This document shows positions 35,010 through 42,676 of a stretch of 64,000 nucleotides of DNA, piece after piece. Made by a program: the position numbers and the translations under genes. The notes under the pieces are model-generated. The model saw only the letters and a program-made list of their open reading frames with translations. It made no database searches and was not told the DNA's origin. Numbering within the stretch: position 1 is the stretch's first letter; each line of letters opens with the position of its first letter. This DNA is from Streptomyces sp. Ag109_O5-1 (lineage in GTDB: Bacteria; Actinomycetota; Actinomycetes; Streptomycetales; Streptomycetaceae): the NCBI RefSeq assembly GCF_003814875.1, contig NZ_RKQF01000001.1:11470001-11534000 (forward strand), in the 5' to 3' direction.

Positions 35010-35993
35010 CTAGTGCTGTGACCGCATAGGTTCGCCGGATCCGGTGTCGGCGCCCGTGGTTTCAAGATCTGCGGATGTCGTCTGGCGTCGGTAGGCGCCG
35101 GGGGGCAGGCCGTGTTCCCGCTTGAAGGCCGTGCTGAACGCGAACTCGGATGTGTATCCGATCCGGTTGGCCACAGTCTTCAGCGGAGCATCGGATTCGC
35201 GGAGGAGCCGGGCTGCGGTGGTCATGCGCCACCAGGTCAGGTACGACAGCGGTGGCTGACCCACCAAGGTGGTGAACCGCCGTGCGAATGCCGCTCGGGA
35301 CAACCCGGCCAGTGCTCCCAGCTCTTCCACCGTCCATGGCCGGTGCGGGGCGCGGTGAATGCCCTGGAGCGCGGCGTGGATGGCCGGGTCGTGCAGGGCC
35401 GCGGTCCAGCCGGTGGTTGCATCGTGCCGGGGCCGCTCATCGAGCCAGGCCCGCATCACGTACAGCAACAGGGCGTCGAGAAGTGCGGGCAGCAGGGCGT
35501 CACTGCCGAGACGGGGCTCTGCCAGTTCGGTCGCGAGGAGTTCGGTGGCTCCGCGCAGTGACGAGTGCTGTCCGAGGCGAACCGGCAGGTGAACGAGCTC
35601 TGGGAACTCCCGTAGTAGTGGGTGGGGCCGGGTCCGGTCCATGAGGTAGGCGCCGCAGAGCATCACGGTCCGGGCCCCCGCCCCGGCGCCGTCGGGGTGA
35701 TCGTCTTGGTGGGGATCGGCGAGCGGCGAGGAGGGGAGGTCGGCCACCGGCATGGCGGGATCACCGGTCACGGAGTGGGCACTGCCGTGGGGGAGGAAGG
35801 CAACGTCTCCGGCCTGGAGTTCGATTGGTTCGCCGTCCGGAGGGATCAGCCAGCTCCTGCCCTCCAGGATGAGGTGGAAGCCGGCACCGGCGAAGGGCCT
35901 GTGGCGTACGGCCCACGGCGCGTGCCGCTCGGTGCGCGCGTAGTGCGGCCGCCCCATGCGCATGGCGGCGATCGCGTCACTGAGCAGGTCCAT
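35010..35993 (-). CDS. AraC family regulator with cupin domain, tail supplied by IS end
   Basis: 327 residues from ATG 35993. N-terminal cupin sensor (FAGAGFHLILEGRSWLIPPD, IELQAGDVAFLPHGSAHSVT), then the AraC double HTH (WTVEELGALAGLSRAAFARR, LLRESDAPLKTVANRIGYTS, EFAFSTAFKREHGLPPGAYR). The last residues (GSGEPMRSQH) and the stop TAG are encoded by the IS630-type terminal repeat at 35013, so the natural C-terminus was trimmed behind the HTH, probably without harm. Divergent from the dehydrogenase at 36119, which it probably controls. Confidence 0.85.
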   Translation of the reverse strand: MDLLSDAIAAMRMGRPHYARTERHAPWAVRHRPFAGAGFHLILEGRSWLIPPDGEPIELQAGDVAFLPHGSAHSVTGDPAMPVADLPSSPLADPHQDDHPDGAGAGARTVMLCGAYLMDRTRPHPLLREFPELVHLPVRLGQHSSLRGATELLATELAEPRLGSDALLPALLDALLLYVMRAWLDERPRHDATTGWTAALHDPAIHAALQGIHRAPHRPWTVEELGALAGLSRAAFARRFTTLVGQPPLSYLTWWRMTTAARLLRESDAPLKTVANRIGYTSEFAFSTAFKREHGLPPGAYRRQTTSADLETTGADTGSGEPMRSQH

Positions 35994-36118
35994 TCGGCCA
36001 GCGTATCCGGATCCTCGGCATCCGAGACGATCACGTATGCAGAGGAGACGCTGACGAATTAGCCGTCTCGCCCAAGAGCCATACGCTGTCTTCAGAGGTC
36101 GTCGAAGGGACATCGGGC

Positions 36119-37180
36119 ATGCGGATCGCGGTATACGGCGCCGGTGGTTACACCGGCAAGCTCGTCGTCGCCGAGTTGGTCCGGCGGGACATCGAGACGG
36201 TGCTGGTCGGCCGGAACGTCGATCGCCTCGGCGAGGCAGCCGCCCGAGCTGGACTTGCCGCAGTCGACGGCGCCGCAATACGGCGCGCCGTGTCCGGGGA
36301 CCACACCGCACTCGTCCATGCCTTCCAGGACTGTGCCGCGGTCATCAACTGCGCGGGCCCGTTCGTTCTGTCCGGCGAAGCGGTCGTGCGGGCCGCCATC
36401 GCCGCTGGGTGTCATTACGTCGACATCGCTGGTGAACAGCGCCACCTCGATCGGATCTTCAGCGCCTTCGCCGCGCCAGCCAAGGCGGCCGGGGTGACAG
36501 TCGTCCCGGGCGCCAACGACGACGGCCTGCCCAGCGACCTGCTCGCTCACCTCGTAGCCGAACGTGTCCGTCCTGTACGGGAACTCGTCATCGGCCTGGA
36601 GCTGGTCCGCAGTGGCGCGATGCCGTCCCGCGGCACTCTCCGGTCGGCGCTGGAGAACATCGACACCTTCACCGGCGGCGGCCTCGGCTACGAAGACGGC
36701 CGCTGGCATCCCGATATCGCCGCACGGCGTACGGCACTCACCTTTCCGGACGGCCCCGACCCGGTGCCGGTGGCGAAGTTCCCTCTTCCGGCGGTGGTCA
36801 CGGTTCCCCGCCACGTCGCGGCACGCCGGGTCGAGGGTGTGGTCCGTGCGGAACTTGCGGCCGCATTTGCCGACATCACCCCCGCGCTCATCGACAGCAT
36901 TCCCGAGGGACCGCCCGCGGACAGCCGCCGCACTGCGCGCTGGATCATCGTTGTTGAGGCGACAAGCGAGGATGGCCGGTACGCTCGCGGCGTCGTTCAC
37001 GGCATCGACATGCAGGGAAGCACAGCGGTCATCGCGGTCGAAAGCGCGCGTCGGCTCGTTGCAGACGGTGCCAAGCCTGGGGTCCTTGCCCCGGCCCAGG
37101 CCTACTCACCAGCCGACTTCCTGGAGTTCCTCGTCCAGCACGGCGTGCAGTGGAGAGTTGATGCCCGCCATGTGCTGTGA
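36119..37180 (+). CDS. Saccharopine dehydrogenase-like NAD(P)-binding protein
   Basis: 353 residues. Rossmann start MRIAVYGAGGYTGKLVVAEL with the GxGGxTG loop, then TVLVGRNVDRLGEAAARAGL, AVINCAGPFVLSGEAVVRAA and GCHYVDIAGEQRHLDRIFSA, all typical of the trans-acting enoyl reductase/saccharopine reductase-like group. The C-terminal half is a substrate domain (VVPGANDDGLPSDLLAHLVA). The stop codon lies in the IS630 terminal repeat (HVL, TGA at 37178-37180), so a few C-terminal residues may be missing. Function unknown beyond a likely redox role. Confidence 0.8.
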   Translation: MRIAVYGAGGYTGKLVVAELVRRDIETVLVGRNVDRLGEAAARAGLAAVDGAAIRRAVSGDHTALVHAFQDCAAVINCAGPFVLSGEAVVRAAIAAGCHYVDIAGEQRHLDRIFSAFAAPAKAAGVTVVPGANDDGLPSDLLAHLVAERVRPVRELVIGLELVRSGAMPSRGTLRSALENIDTFTGGGLGYEDGRWHPDIAARRTALTFPDGPDPVPVAKFPLPAVVTVPRHVAARRVEGVVRAELAAAFADITPALIDSIPEGPPADSRRTARWIIVVEATSEDGRYARGVVHGIDMQGSTAVIAVESARRLVADGAKPGVLAPAQAYSPADFLEFLVQHGVQWRVDARHVL

Positions 37181-37203
37181 CCGCATAGGCTCGCCGAGCT
37201 ACG

Positions 37204-38382
37204 TCAGGCTGCGGCTTTGAGGGGGCGTCCGCCCCAGCGGATGCCCTTCTCGCTGCGGATGCGGGCACGTTCCCTGCGTTCGGCGGCCAGGACGTCGCGG
37301 TGGCGGGTATTGGCGTTGCGCCACCGCAGGTAAGCGTGCAGGGCCCGGGTCTGCACGGTGTGGTTGGCGTGGTTCGAGTTGGCGATGGTGAACTGCCGCA
37401 GCGGCCCGAAGTGCGCCTCAATCGGGTTCGCCCAGGAGGCGTAGGTCGGAGTGAAGCACAACTCGACCTTGTTCTTCTTCGCCCAGCAGCGGATGTCGGC
37501 GCCCTTGTGGGCGGACAGGTTGTCCATGATCACGTAGATGGGTGCGCCGTCGGGCCGGGCGGCACGGATCGACTTAAGCGCGGCCAGCGTGTTCACGGCA
37601 CCTTTCCTGCGGTGGTTGACGCCCCACAGGCGGTCCTCGCCGATCGAGTAGCAGCCGTGGAAGTAGCGCACCCCGTGCGTGCGGTGGTAGGTGGCCGGCA
37701 CTCGCTCGAGATGTTTCCGTTCGGCCCAGCCCGAGCCCGCGGTGGGCCGGATCCCGAGTGGTCCGAATTCGTCGAAGGCGAACACCCGGTCGGGGAAGCG
37801 GTCCAGGACCTCCTCGATCCGGTCCAGCTTCACCTCGCGGTCCGGGTCGGGTGATTCCTTCCATGTCTTGGTGCGCTGGAAGGTGACACCGCGGCGGGCG
37901 AGCAGGCCGCGTAACGCCTCGCGGCCGATGCGGATCACCCGGCCGTGGACTTTCCGCAGGTATGCCACGAGTTTGCGCAGTGACCAGCGGGTGAATGGCT
38001 GGCCGAGCTTGGTGGGGCGGGTCGTGGCCGCCCGAACGACGAAGTCCTCGTCGTCAGGGCTGAGTTGGCGGGGACGGCCTCCCGCCCATCGAGGGTCCAG
38101 GCAGGCCAGGCCGATCTTGTTGAACCGGTGGATGACGTCCCGGACGGTGTCCCCGTCGGCCTGTACCAGCTGCGCGATCACCGGCACCCGGTTCCCGCTG
38201 ACCGAGGCCAACAGCATCATCGCGCGCCGATAGCGCACCGAGTTGGTGCTGCCCCGGCGCACGATCTGCTGCAGACGCTGCCCTTCCTCGTCGGTCGGTC
38301 TGCGCACACAGACAGGCTCGGCCACCGCGCCTCCAACGGTCGGATCGGACCTCATCCCACATCCAACCGCCACGATCGCCAC
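37204..38382 (-). CDS. IS630 family transposase, full length
   Basis: 392 residues or slightly fewer if started at a later GTG. Two N-terminal HTH regions (RGSTNSVRYRRAMMLLASVS, VPVIAQLVQADGDTVRDVIH; TRWSLRKLVAYLRKVHGRVI) and the DDE domain: RVFAFDEFGPLGIRPTAGSG with Asp, IYVIMDNLSAHKGADIRCWA with Asp, CFTPTYASWANPIEAHFGPL with Glu. All three are present with normal spacing. Its gene lies inside terminal repeats at 37171 and 38409 and it probably powers the larger composite unit. Confidence 0.9.
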   Translation of the reverse strand: MAIVAVGCGMRSDPTVGGAVAEPVCVRRPTDEEGQRLQQIVRRGSTNSVRYRRAMMLLASVSGNRVPVIAQLVQADGDTVRDVIHRFNKIGLACLDPRWAGGRPRQLSPDDEDFVVRAATTRPTKLGQPFTRWSLRKLVAYLRKVHGRVIRIGREALRGLLARRGVTFQRTKTWKESPDPDREVKLDRIEEVLDRFPDRVFAFDEFGPLGIRPTAGSGWAERKHLERVPATYHRTHGVRYFHGCYSIGEDRLWGVNHRRKGAVNTLAALKSIRAARPDGAPIYVIMDNLSAHKGADIRCWAKKNKVELCFTPTYASWANPIEAHFGPLRQFTIANSNHANHTVQTRALHAYLRWRNANTRHRDVLAAERRERARIRSEKGIRWGGRPLKAAA

Positions 38383-38549
38383 CCCGGCGAACCTATGCGG
38401 TCACAGCACTAGACCCGGGCTCGTCCGGTGGAGTGCGGTGGGCTCATCCGACCGCTCCAGCCCGCTTAGCCCACGTGGGCCCATGTGTCGGTGCAGATCA
38501 CGGGTCCGGGTGTCCTCCCGTGCTTCCATCGCACCAGGAGGCATATGAG

Positions 38550-39581
38550 ATGACTGATGACCGACAGCAGCACGCCGACCCCAGACCGACGGCGTCCCGG
38601 CGTCGCGTGCTGGCCACCGCCGCCCTTGCGCCCGTACTGACCGGAGCGATCGGGGCGGTTTCCCCCGCCCGTGCCGCGACCGCCGGACCGGGGGCCGAGC
38701 CGGTCCGCACCCCGGTCCCGCCGGTGATGACCGAACTCGCCGACTGGGCGGACGTGGGCGCGGCCCTCGGCGCACCGGGCGGCATGAAGCGGTTCATGTA
38801 CCACACGCCCCTGCTGCGCCGAGACCTCCACGTGGTCTCCCGGGGCATCATGATCGCCCCCGCGCTCGCCCTGGGCACCCATGTGTCCTTCGTCCGGTAC
38901 GCCGACGGCAGCTCGCTCCTGATGGGCGACGCGGTGGTCACCGAGCGCGAACTCCAGCCGTTCAGCGACGCCCTGTACGAGCACGGGATCGGGCAGACCG
39001 CGATCCACAAGCACCTGCTGGCCCAGCGGCCCGACGTCTGGTGGTGTCACCTCCACGCCCACAGCACCGACCCGGTGGCCGTCGCCCGCGGTCTGCGCGC
39101 CGCCCTGGACCGCACCGCCACCCCGTTCCCGAAGGCCCATGCCGCTTTCGCCGTGCCCCTCGCCGTACGCTTCGACCTGGACACCGCGGCCATCGACGCC
39201 GCGCTCGGGGTGAAGGGCACCGCCGACAGCGGCGTCTACCAGAGCACGTTTGTCCGCCGGGAGGCCATCACCGACGGCCACCTCCTCCTTCCCCCGGGCC
39301 TCGGCTCGACCACCTCGTTCAACTTCCAGCCGCTCGGCCGCGGCCGGGCCGCGGTCAACGGCGACTTCGCCGTGATCGCCGACGAGGTCCAGGACGTCCT
39401 CACCGGGCTCCGGCGCGGCGGTGCCGACCTCGTCGAGCTCCACCACCACAACCTCGCCGACCAGCCCCGGCTGTTCTTCGTCCACTACTGGGCCGTCGGC
39501 GACGCCGTGACCCTGGCGCGGCGCCTGCGCCCGGTCGTGGACGCCACCAATGTCGCGCCGATGAAGGGGACGGGTGCCTGA
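38550..39581 (+). CDS. DUF1259 (LppY/LpqO-like) protein with Tat-like signal
   Basis: 343 residues; AGGAGG stands seven bases before the ATG. A twin-arginine-like leader (SRRRVLATAALAPVLTGAIG, then AVSPARA) predicts export. Two copies of the DUF1259 unit follow: AIHKHLLAQRPDVWWCHLHA plus DPVAVARGLRAALD, and ELHHHNLADQPRLFFVHYWA plus DAVTLARRLRPVVD. The first His-rich loops could bind metal. Function is unknown; relatives in mycobacteria are lipoproteins. A 24-codon ORF is coupled to its stop codon. Confidence 0.82.
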   Translation: MTDDRQQHADPRPTASRRRVLATAALAPVLTGAIGAVSPARAATAGPGAEPVRTPVPPVMTELADWADVGAALGAPGGMKRFMYHTPLLRRDLHVVSRGIMIAPALALGTHVSFVRYADGSSLLMGDAVVTERELQPFSDALYEHGIGQTAIHKHLLAQRPDVWWCHLHAHSTDPVAVARGLRAALDRTATPFPKAHAAFAVPLAVRFDLDTAAIDAALGVKGTADSGVYQSTFVRREAITDGHLLLPPGLGSTTSFNFQPLGRGRAAVNGDFAVIADEVQDVLTGLRRGGADLVELHHHNLADQPRLFFVHYWAVGDAVTLARRLRPVVDATNVAPMKGTGA

Positions 39582-39655
39582 TGAGCATGAGCGCCGACGC
39601 CGAGCCTGCCCCGCGCCTGAAGAACGTACAGATGTCCGTCGGGCCTGCCTGCTGA
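39581..39655 (+). CDS. 24-residue ORF coupled to DUF1259 gene
   Basis: Start ATG shares its A with the preceding TGA (TGATG), an arrangement typical of translational coupling. The peptide starts MSMSADAEPAPRLKNVQM and ends with a cysteine. It may be the stub of a former downstream gene whose rest was deleted, or a small real protein. No family recognised. Confidence 0.35.
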   Translation: MSMSADAEPAPRLKNVQMSVGPAC

Positions 39656-39821
39656 GAGCCGCTGAGTTCACGATCAGGCTCGCCGTGCCCCTTCCCGGCG
39701 CTAAGGCCAAACCGCATAGACGATGCGGTTTGCGGGGTTGTGACCTGCACGTTTGCTGGGGTGTTGGCACTCGTGCGGCACGTCAGGGATATCCACAGCG
39801 GAGCCCCGTGGGGGGACGACT

Positions 39822-39857
39822 GCGCCCCGCCCTCGTTTTTGGCTGAGGACGGGGCGC
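39822..39857 (-). terminator. GC-rich hairpin after secreted protein gene
   Basis: GCGCCCCGCCCTC pairs with GAGGACGGGGCGC (12 of 13 pairs) around a 10-base loop containing five T. It lies 22 bases beyond the stop of the minus-strand gene ending at 39879, and no other gene is near. Confidence 0.6.
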
Positions 39858-39878
39858 GCTATGCATACTTACCCGGCA

Positions 39879-40334
39879 TTAACAGACTCGCGCGAAGTCG
39901 GTTTCCTGAGGGACGTTGTACTGGTTGTACACGAACCTGACCGCTGCGAAGTGGTCACCGCAGCCGGAATAACCCGGATTGCTCCAGAACTCCTGCTGTG
40001 ACGTGTTGTTCCACGGGGGAGTGCCCACGCACCAGAGATTTGAGGCACCCACAGGCCCACATTCCTGAAGCGTCACGGTCCAACCGCTGTGGCTCGCACG
40101 GAACGAATCCCACACCCACAGATAGCTGAAATATTCGTTGCACGACCGGGAGTAGTACTGCTTCAACGAGGCCGCGGTCTGACCTCCGAAAGTCACATAG
40201 GCGGTTGCCCCCAACTGCGTGACATCGGAGCATCCAGACGGAGTGGCGGCGCTTGCGCTCTCCGTGAAGCCCACGACCGGAGCAATGGAAATAGCTGCGA
40301 CCGCGATAACTCGCGAGACCAATCGGCGTATCAA
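39879..40334 (-). CDS. Small secreted cysteine-containing protein
   Basis: 151 residues from TTG 40334, directly behind AGGGGGAAGC. Signal peptide RRLVSRVIAVAAISIAPVVG with a cleavage site near ASAAT. The mature part contains six cysteines (SGCSDVTQLG, YYSRSCNEYF, LQECGPVG, NLWCVGTP, YSGCGDHF, terminal VC), probably all in disulfides. Architecture and leader (GGGGGAA before the start, followed by a short hydrophobic leader) resemble the protein at 25724, though sequences are not obviously homologous. Function unknown; its own hairpin terminator follows. Confidence 0.75.
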   Translation of the reverse strand: MIRRLVSRVIAVAAISIAPVVGFTESASAATPSGCSDVTQLGATAYVTFGGQTAASLKQYYSRSCNEYFSYLWVWDSFRASHSGWTVTLQECGPVGASNLWCVGTPPWNNTSQQEFWSNPGYSGCGDHFAAVRFVYNQYNVPQETDFARVC

Positions 40335-40756
40335 GCTTCCCCCTCTAGCGACTGACGCAGACGAATTGCTGAACTAGAGCCTGCACGCGCTGTTGCGCGT
40401 GGCAAAGGTGCGGTTTTCGTTCGGCGGTGATCCTAGGGTCGGCACGCATCGTGTGGAGTGTCTGGATGCACAGCGAAGAAGGGGTTCTGGTGCCGAAGTG
40501 CACAGCGAGCCGGGAAAGCGCAGGCGGGGGCCGAAGATCCGGGCCGCTGCCCTGCATGAGGTCTCGCGTCGGCGCATCTGCCGGGAAGCCTGAGCAGACG
40601 GCTGCGGCCCACTACTGGTAGGGGCAGCGGGCCGTTCGAGGGTGCTGACGAGTGTACGGCGCCGGACCGACAGCAGCAGGAAGCCACTGGCCAGAGGGCT
40701 GGACCTTCATGACGAAGGCCAAGCTTCCCGGTGTCGGGAAACTTCCCGCGCTCCTA
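40335..40756. other. Intergenic stretch without a recognisable gene
   Basis: 420 bp between the secreted protein and an IS5 element. Short frames are open in both directions but lack ribosome sites and family resemblance. The promoter of the secreted protein should be here. Confidence 0.45.
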
Positions 40757-40801
40757 GGGCGTGTATCGGTAGTGGATCTTGAGGTGAGATGATCTTGCTT
40801 C

Positions 40802-41678
40802 GTGGCACGTGGAGATCTGACGGATGCGCAGTGGGCCCGCCTGGAGTCGCTGTTGCCCAGAGGCAAGAAGCCGGGGCGTCCGCCGATATGGACCAGGCGG
40901 CAGCTGATCGACGGCATACGGTTCCGCACCCGCTCCGGCACGTCCCGTGGCGGGACGTGCCGGAGCGGTACGGGCCCTGGGCCCGCCGGTACGACCTCTT
41001 CCGACGCTGGCAGCGGGACGGCACCTGGCAACGGATCTTCGCCGAACTGCAGGCCCAGGCCGACGCCAAGGAGCTCATCACCTGGGACCTCAACATCGAC
41101 TCCACCGTGTGCCGGGCCCACCAGCACGCCGCCGGGGCGCGGAAAAAGGGGATCTGCAGGCCGAGCCGCCCGGGGGCATCGCCGTCGAGCCGGACGACCA
41201 CGGCCTCGGACGCTCACGCGGCGGCCTGACCACAAAGCTCCACCTGGCCGTCGAGCAGGGGCAAAAGCCCATGTCCATCGTGATCACCGCCGGACAGCGA
41301 GGCGACTCCCCTCAGTTCGAGCCCGTGCTGAAGAAGGTCCGCGTCGCCCGCCTGGGCTCGGGGCGTCCGCGCACCCGGCCCGACCGGGTCCGCGCCGACA
41401 AGGCCTACGCGTCCCGGAAGAACCGCGCCTACCTGCGACGCCGCGGTATCCGCTGCACCATCCCGGACAAGGTCGACCAGGCCCGCAACCGCAAGAAGCT
41501 TGGCTCTCGCGGCGGCAGGCCGCCCAAGTTCGACGCCGAGGACTACAAGGCTCGACACGCAGTCGAGTGCGGCATAAATCGCCTGAAAAGGAACCGCGCC
41601 GTGGCGACTCGCTACGACAAGCTCGCGGTCCGCTACGAGGCGACCGTCTTCGTAGCAGCCATCAACGAGTGGCTGTGA
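40802..41678 (+). pseudogene. IS5 (IS427-like) transposase with one mutational and one probably programmed frameshift
   Basis: Starts MARGDLTDAQWARLESLLPR, reaches LIDGIRFRTRSGT, then shifts at about 40941-40946 into the frame of PWRDVPERYGPWARRYDLFR, LITWDLNIDSTVCRAHQHAA. At CGGAAAAAGGGGATCTG (about 41142-41158) the frame moves again to SRGGLTTKLHLAVEQGQKPM, VRADKAYASRKNRAYLRRRG and ECGINRLKRNRAVATRYDKL. The second site has the A/G run used for programmed -1 shifting in this group. The first is a 2-base insertion inside a hairpin and inactivates the gene. Confidence 0.82.
40930..40968. repeat. 39-bp perfect hairpin inside transposase gene
   Basis: Arms of 17 bases, CCGCTCCGGCACGTCCC and its exact complement, flank GTGGC. 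The family-conserved peptide (GT then PWRD) requires two bases fewer in the left arm; without them the arms would match for only 13 bases before mismatching. The insertion has therefore perfected an existing imperfect palindrome. Confidence 0.8.
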
Positions 41679-41700
41679 CCAGCACATTCGATACACGCCC

Positions 41701-42671
41701 TAGTAGTGCTCCGTTAGGTCTGTCTCGCGGTGCTGTTTGGGGGCATGGTGAGGGTGTGGACGCACATGAAGTGAACCGTGCTCGGGCGAAGTTGGCGTTA
41801 TTCGTAGCTGATGTGTTCGCGTCGGTGCCGCGCAAGGATCAGCGGGCGAAGGGCGACTGCTATCTGCGGGGACTGATGCTGGACGGGCGGCGGAAGTCGA
41901 TCCAGCCGATGGCGGAACGGCTGCCGGACGGCAATGAGCAGAACCTGCAGCAGTTCGTGAACCAGTCGACCTGGGATCCGGTGCCGGTGCGGCGGCGGAT
42001 CGCGCAGCGGATGGTGCCGCAGATTGGCCCGGCTGCCTGGGCGGTCGATGATGTGTCGTTCCCCAAGGACGGCCGGATGTCGGTGGCGGTCGCGCGCCAG
42101 TACTGCGGCGCTTTGGGCAAGCGGGCCAACTGCCAGGTCGCGGTGAGCGTGCACGCGGTCTCCGATGCCGCGTCCTGTCCGCTGCAGTGGCGGTTGTTCG
42201 TGCCCGAGGAGTGGGCGGACGATCCGGTACGGCGGCAGAAGGCCGGGATACCGCAGGAGGTGGGGCACCGGGAGAAGTGGCGCCTGGCCCTGGACACCAT
42301 CGACGAGCTGGCCGGGTGGGGCCTGGTGCCGCCGGTGGTGGTGGCCGACGCCGGCTACGGGCAGAACGCCGACTTCCGCGACGGCCTGAGCGAGCGGGGC
42401 ATCGGCTATGTCGTGGCCATCCGTTCGGACGTGACCGTCCACCCGCACGACGCGCAGCCCACCGCCCCGGCCTGGTCGGGCAACGGCCGCAAGCCGCAGC
42501 CTGGCCCCAAAAGCCGATACACCGGACTCACCCTCTACCAGATCCTCGACGCCATCCAGGACCTGCTGAACTGCTGGACCGGCACCTGCACCACCTGCCA
42601 CCGCCCCCTGCCCAGAACATCCACCACCAGCCCAAACCTGAGAGCCAGAGCAACCTAACGGAGTCCTACTA
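41701..42671 (+). mobile_element. IS701 family element, internally deleted, 971 bp
   Basis: TAGTAGTGCTCCGTTAGGT at 41701-41719 and its inverted partner at 42653-42671 match except for two positions. The element abuts the IS5 element on the left and an IS630 element on the right with hardly a base between. Its transposase lacks about one third. Confidence 0.75.
41756..42658 (+). pseudogene. IS701 family transposase lacking its central-distal catalytic part
   Basis: 300 codons, no stop, from GTG 41756. The first part is typical (YLRGLMLDGRRKSIQPMAER, WAVDDVSFPKDGRMSVAVAR with Asp, PPVVVADAGYGQNADFRDGL with Asp), up to RSDVTVHPHDAQ. The reading then jumps to the family's C-terminus (LTLYQILDAIQDLLNCWTGT, CTTCHRPLP). 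About 150 residues with the catalytic Glu are missing, so it is inactive though in frame. Confidence 0.72.
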
Positions 42672-42676
42672 GTGCC

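Larger units (their letters stand above)
35013..38409. mobile_element. TA-flanked composite unit: lone IS630-type end, AraC, dehydrogenase, complete IS630
   Basis: The terminal sequence GTGCTGTGACCGCATAGG occurs at 35013, at about 37171 (same direction) and, inverted, ending at 38409. The outermost copies are each bordered by TA (TA-GTGCTG, CAGCAC-TA), as expected for IS630 insertion, while the inner copy at 37171 is bordered by CAT. So the 3.4-kb segment, not the 1.2-kb IS alone, shows the target duplication. It carries an AraC regulator and a divergent dehydrogenase as passengers. Confidence 0.6.
40757..41700 (+). mobile_element. IS5 family (IS427-like) insertion sequence, 944 bp
   Basis: Terminal repeats GGGCGTGTATCG (from 40757) and CGATACACGCCC (to 41700) are perfect and flanked by TA on both sides (40755-40756, 41701-41702), the normal IS427-group target duplication. 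The next element (IS701-type) begins directly at the right TA. The transposase inside is broken. Confidence 0.85.

Noticed and set aside
35010..36311. A 433-residue version of the AraC protein starting at 36311
   Set aside because: The extra 106 residues are antisense to the dehydrogenase start and Arg/Pro-rich; ATG 35993 gives a normal cupin start.
40802..42658. A single 618-residue fusion protein spanning IS5 and IS701 transposases
   Set aside because: Although one frame is open throughout, the middle is read out of the IS5 frame; terminal repeats of two separate elements lie at 41689-41719.
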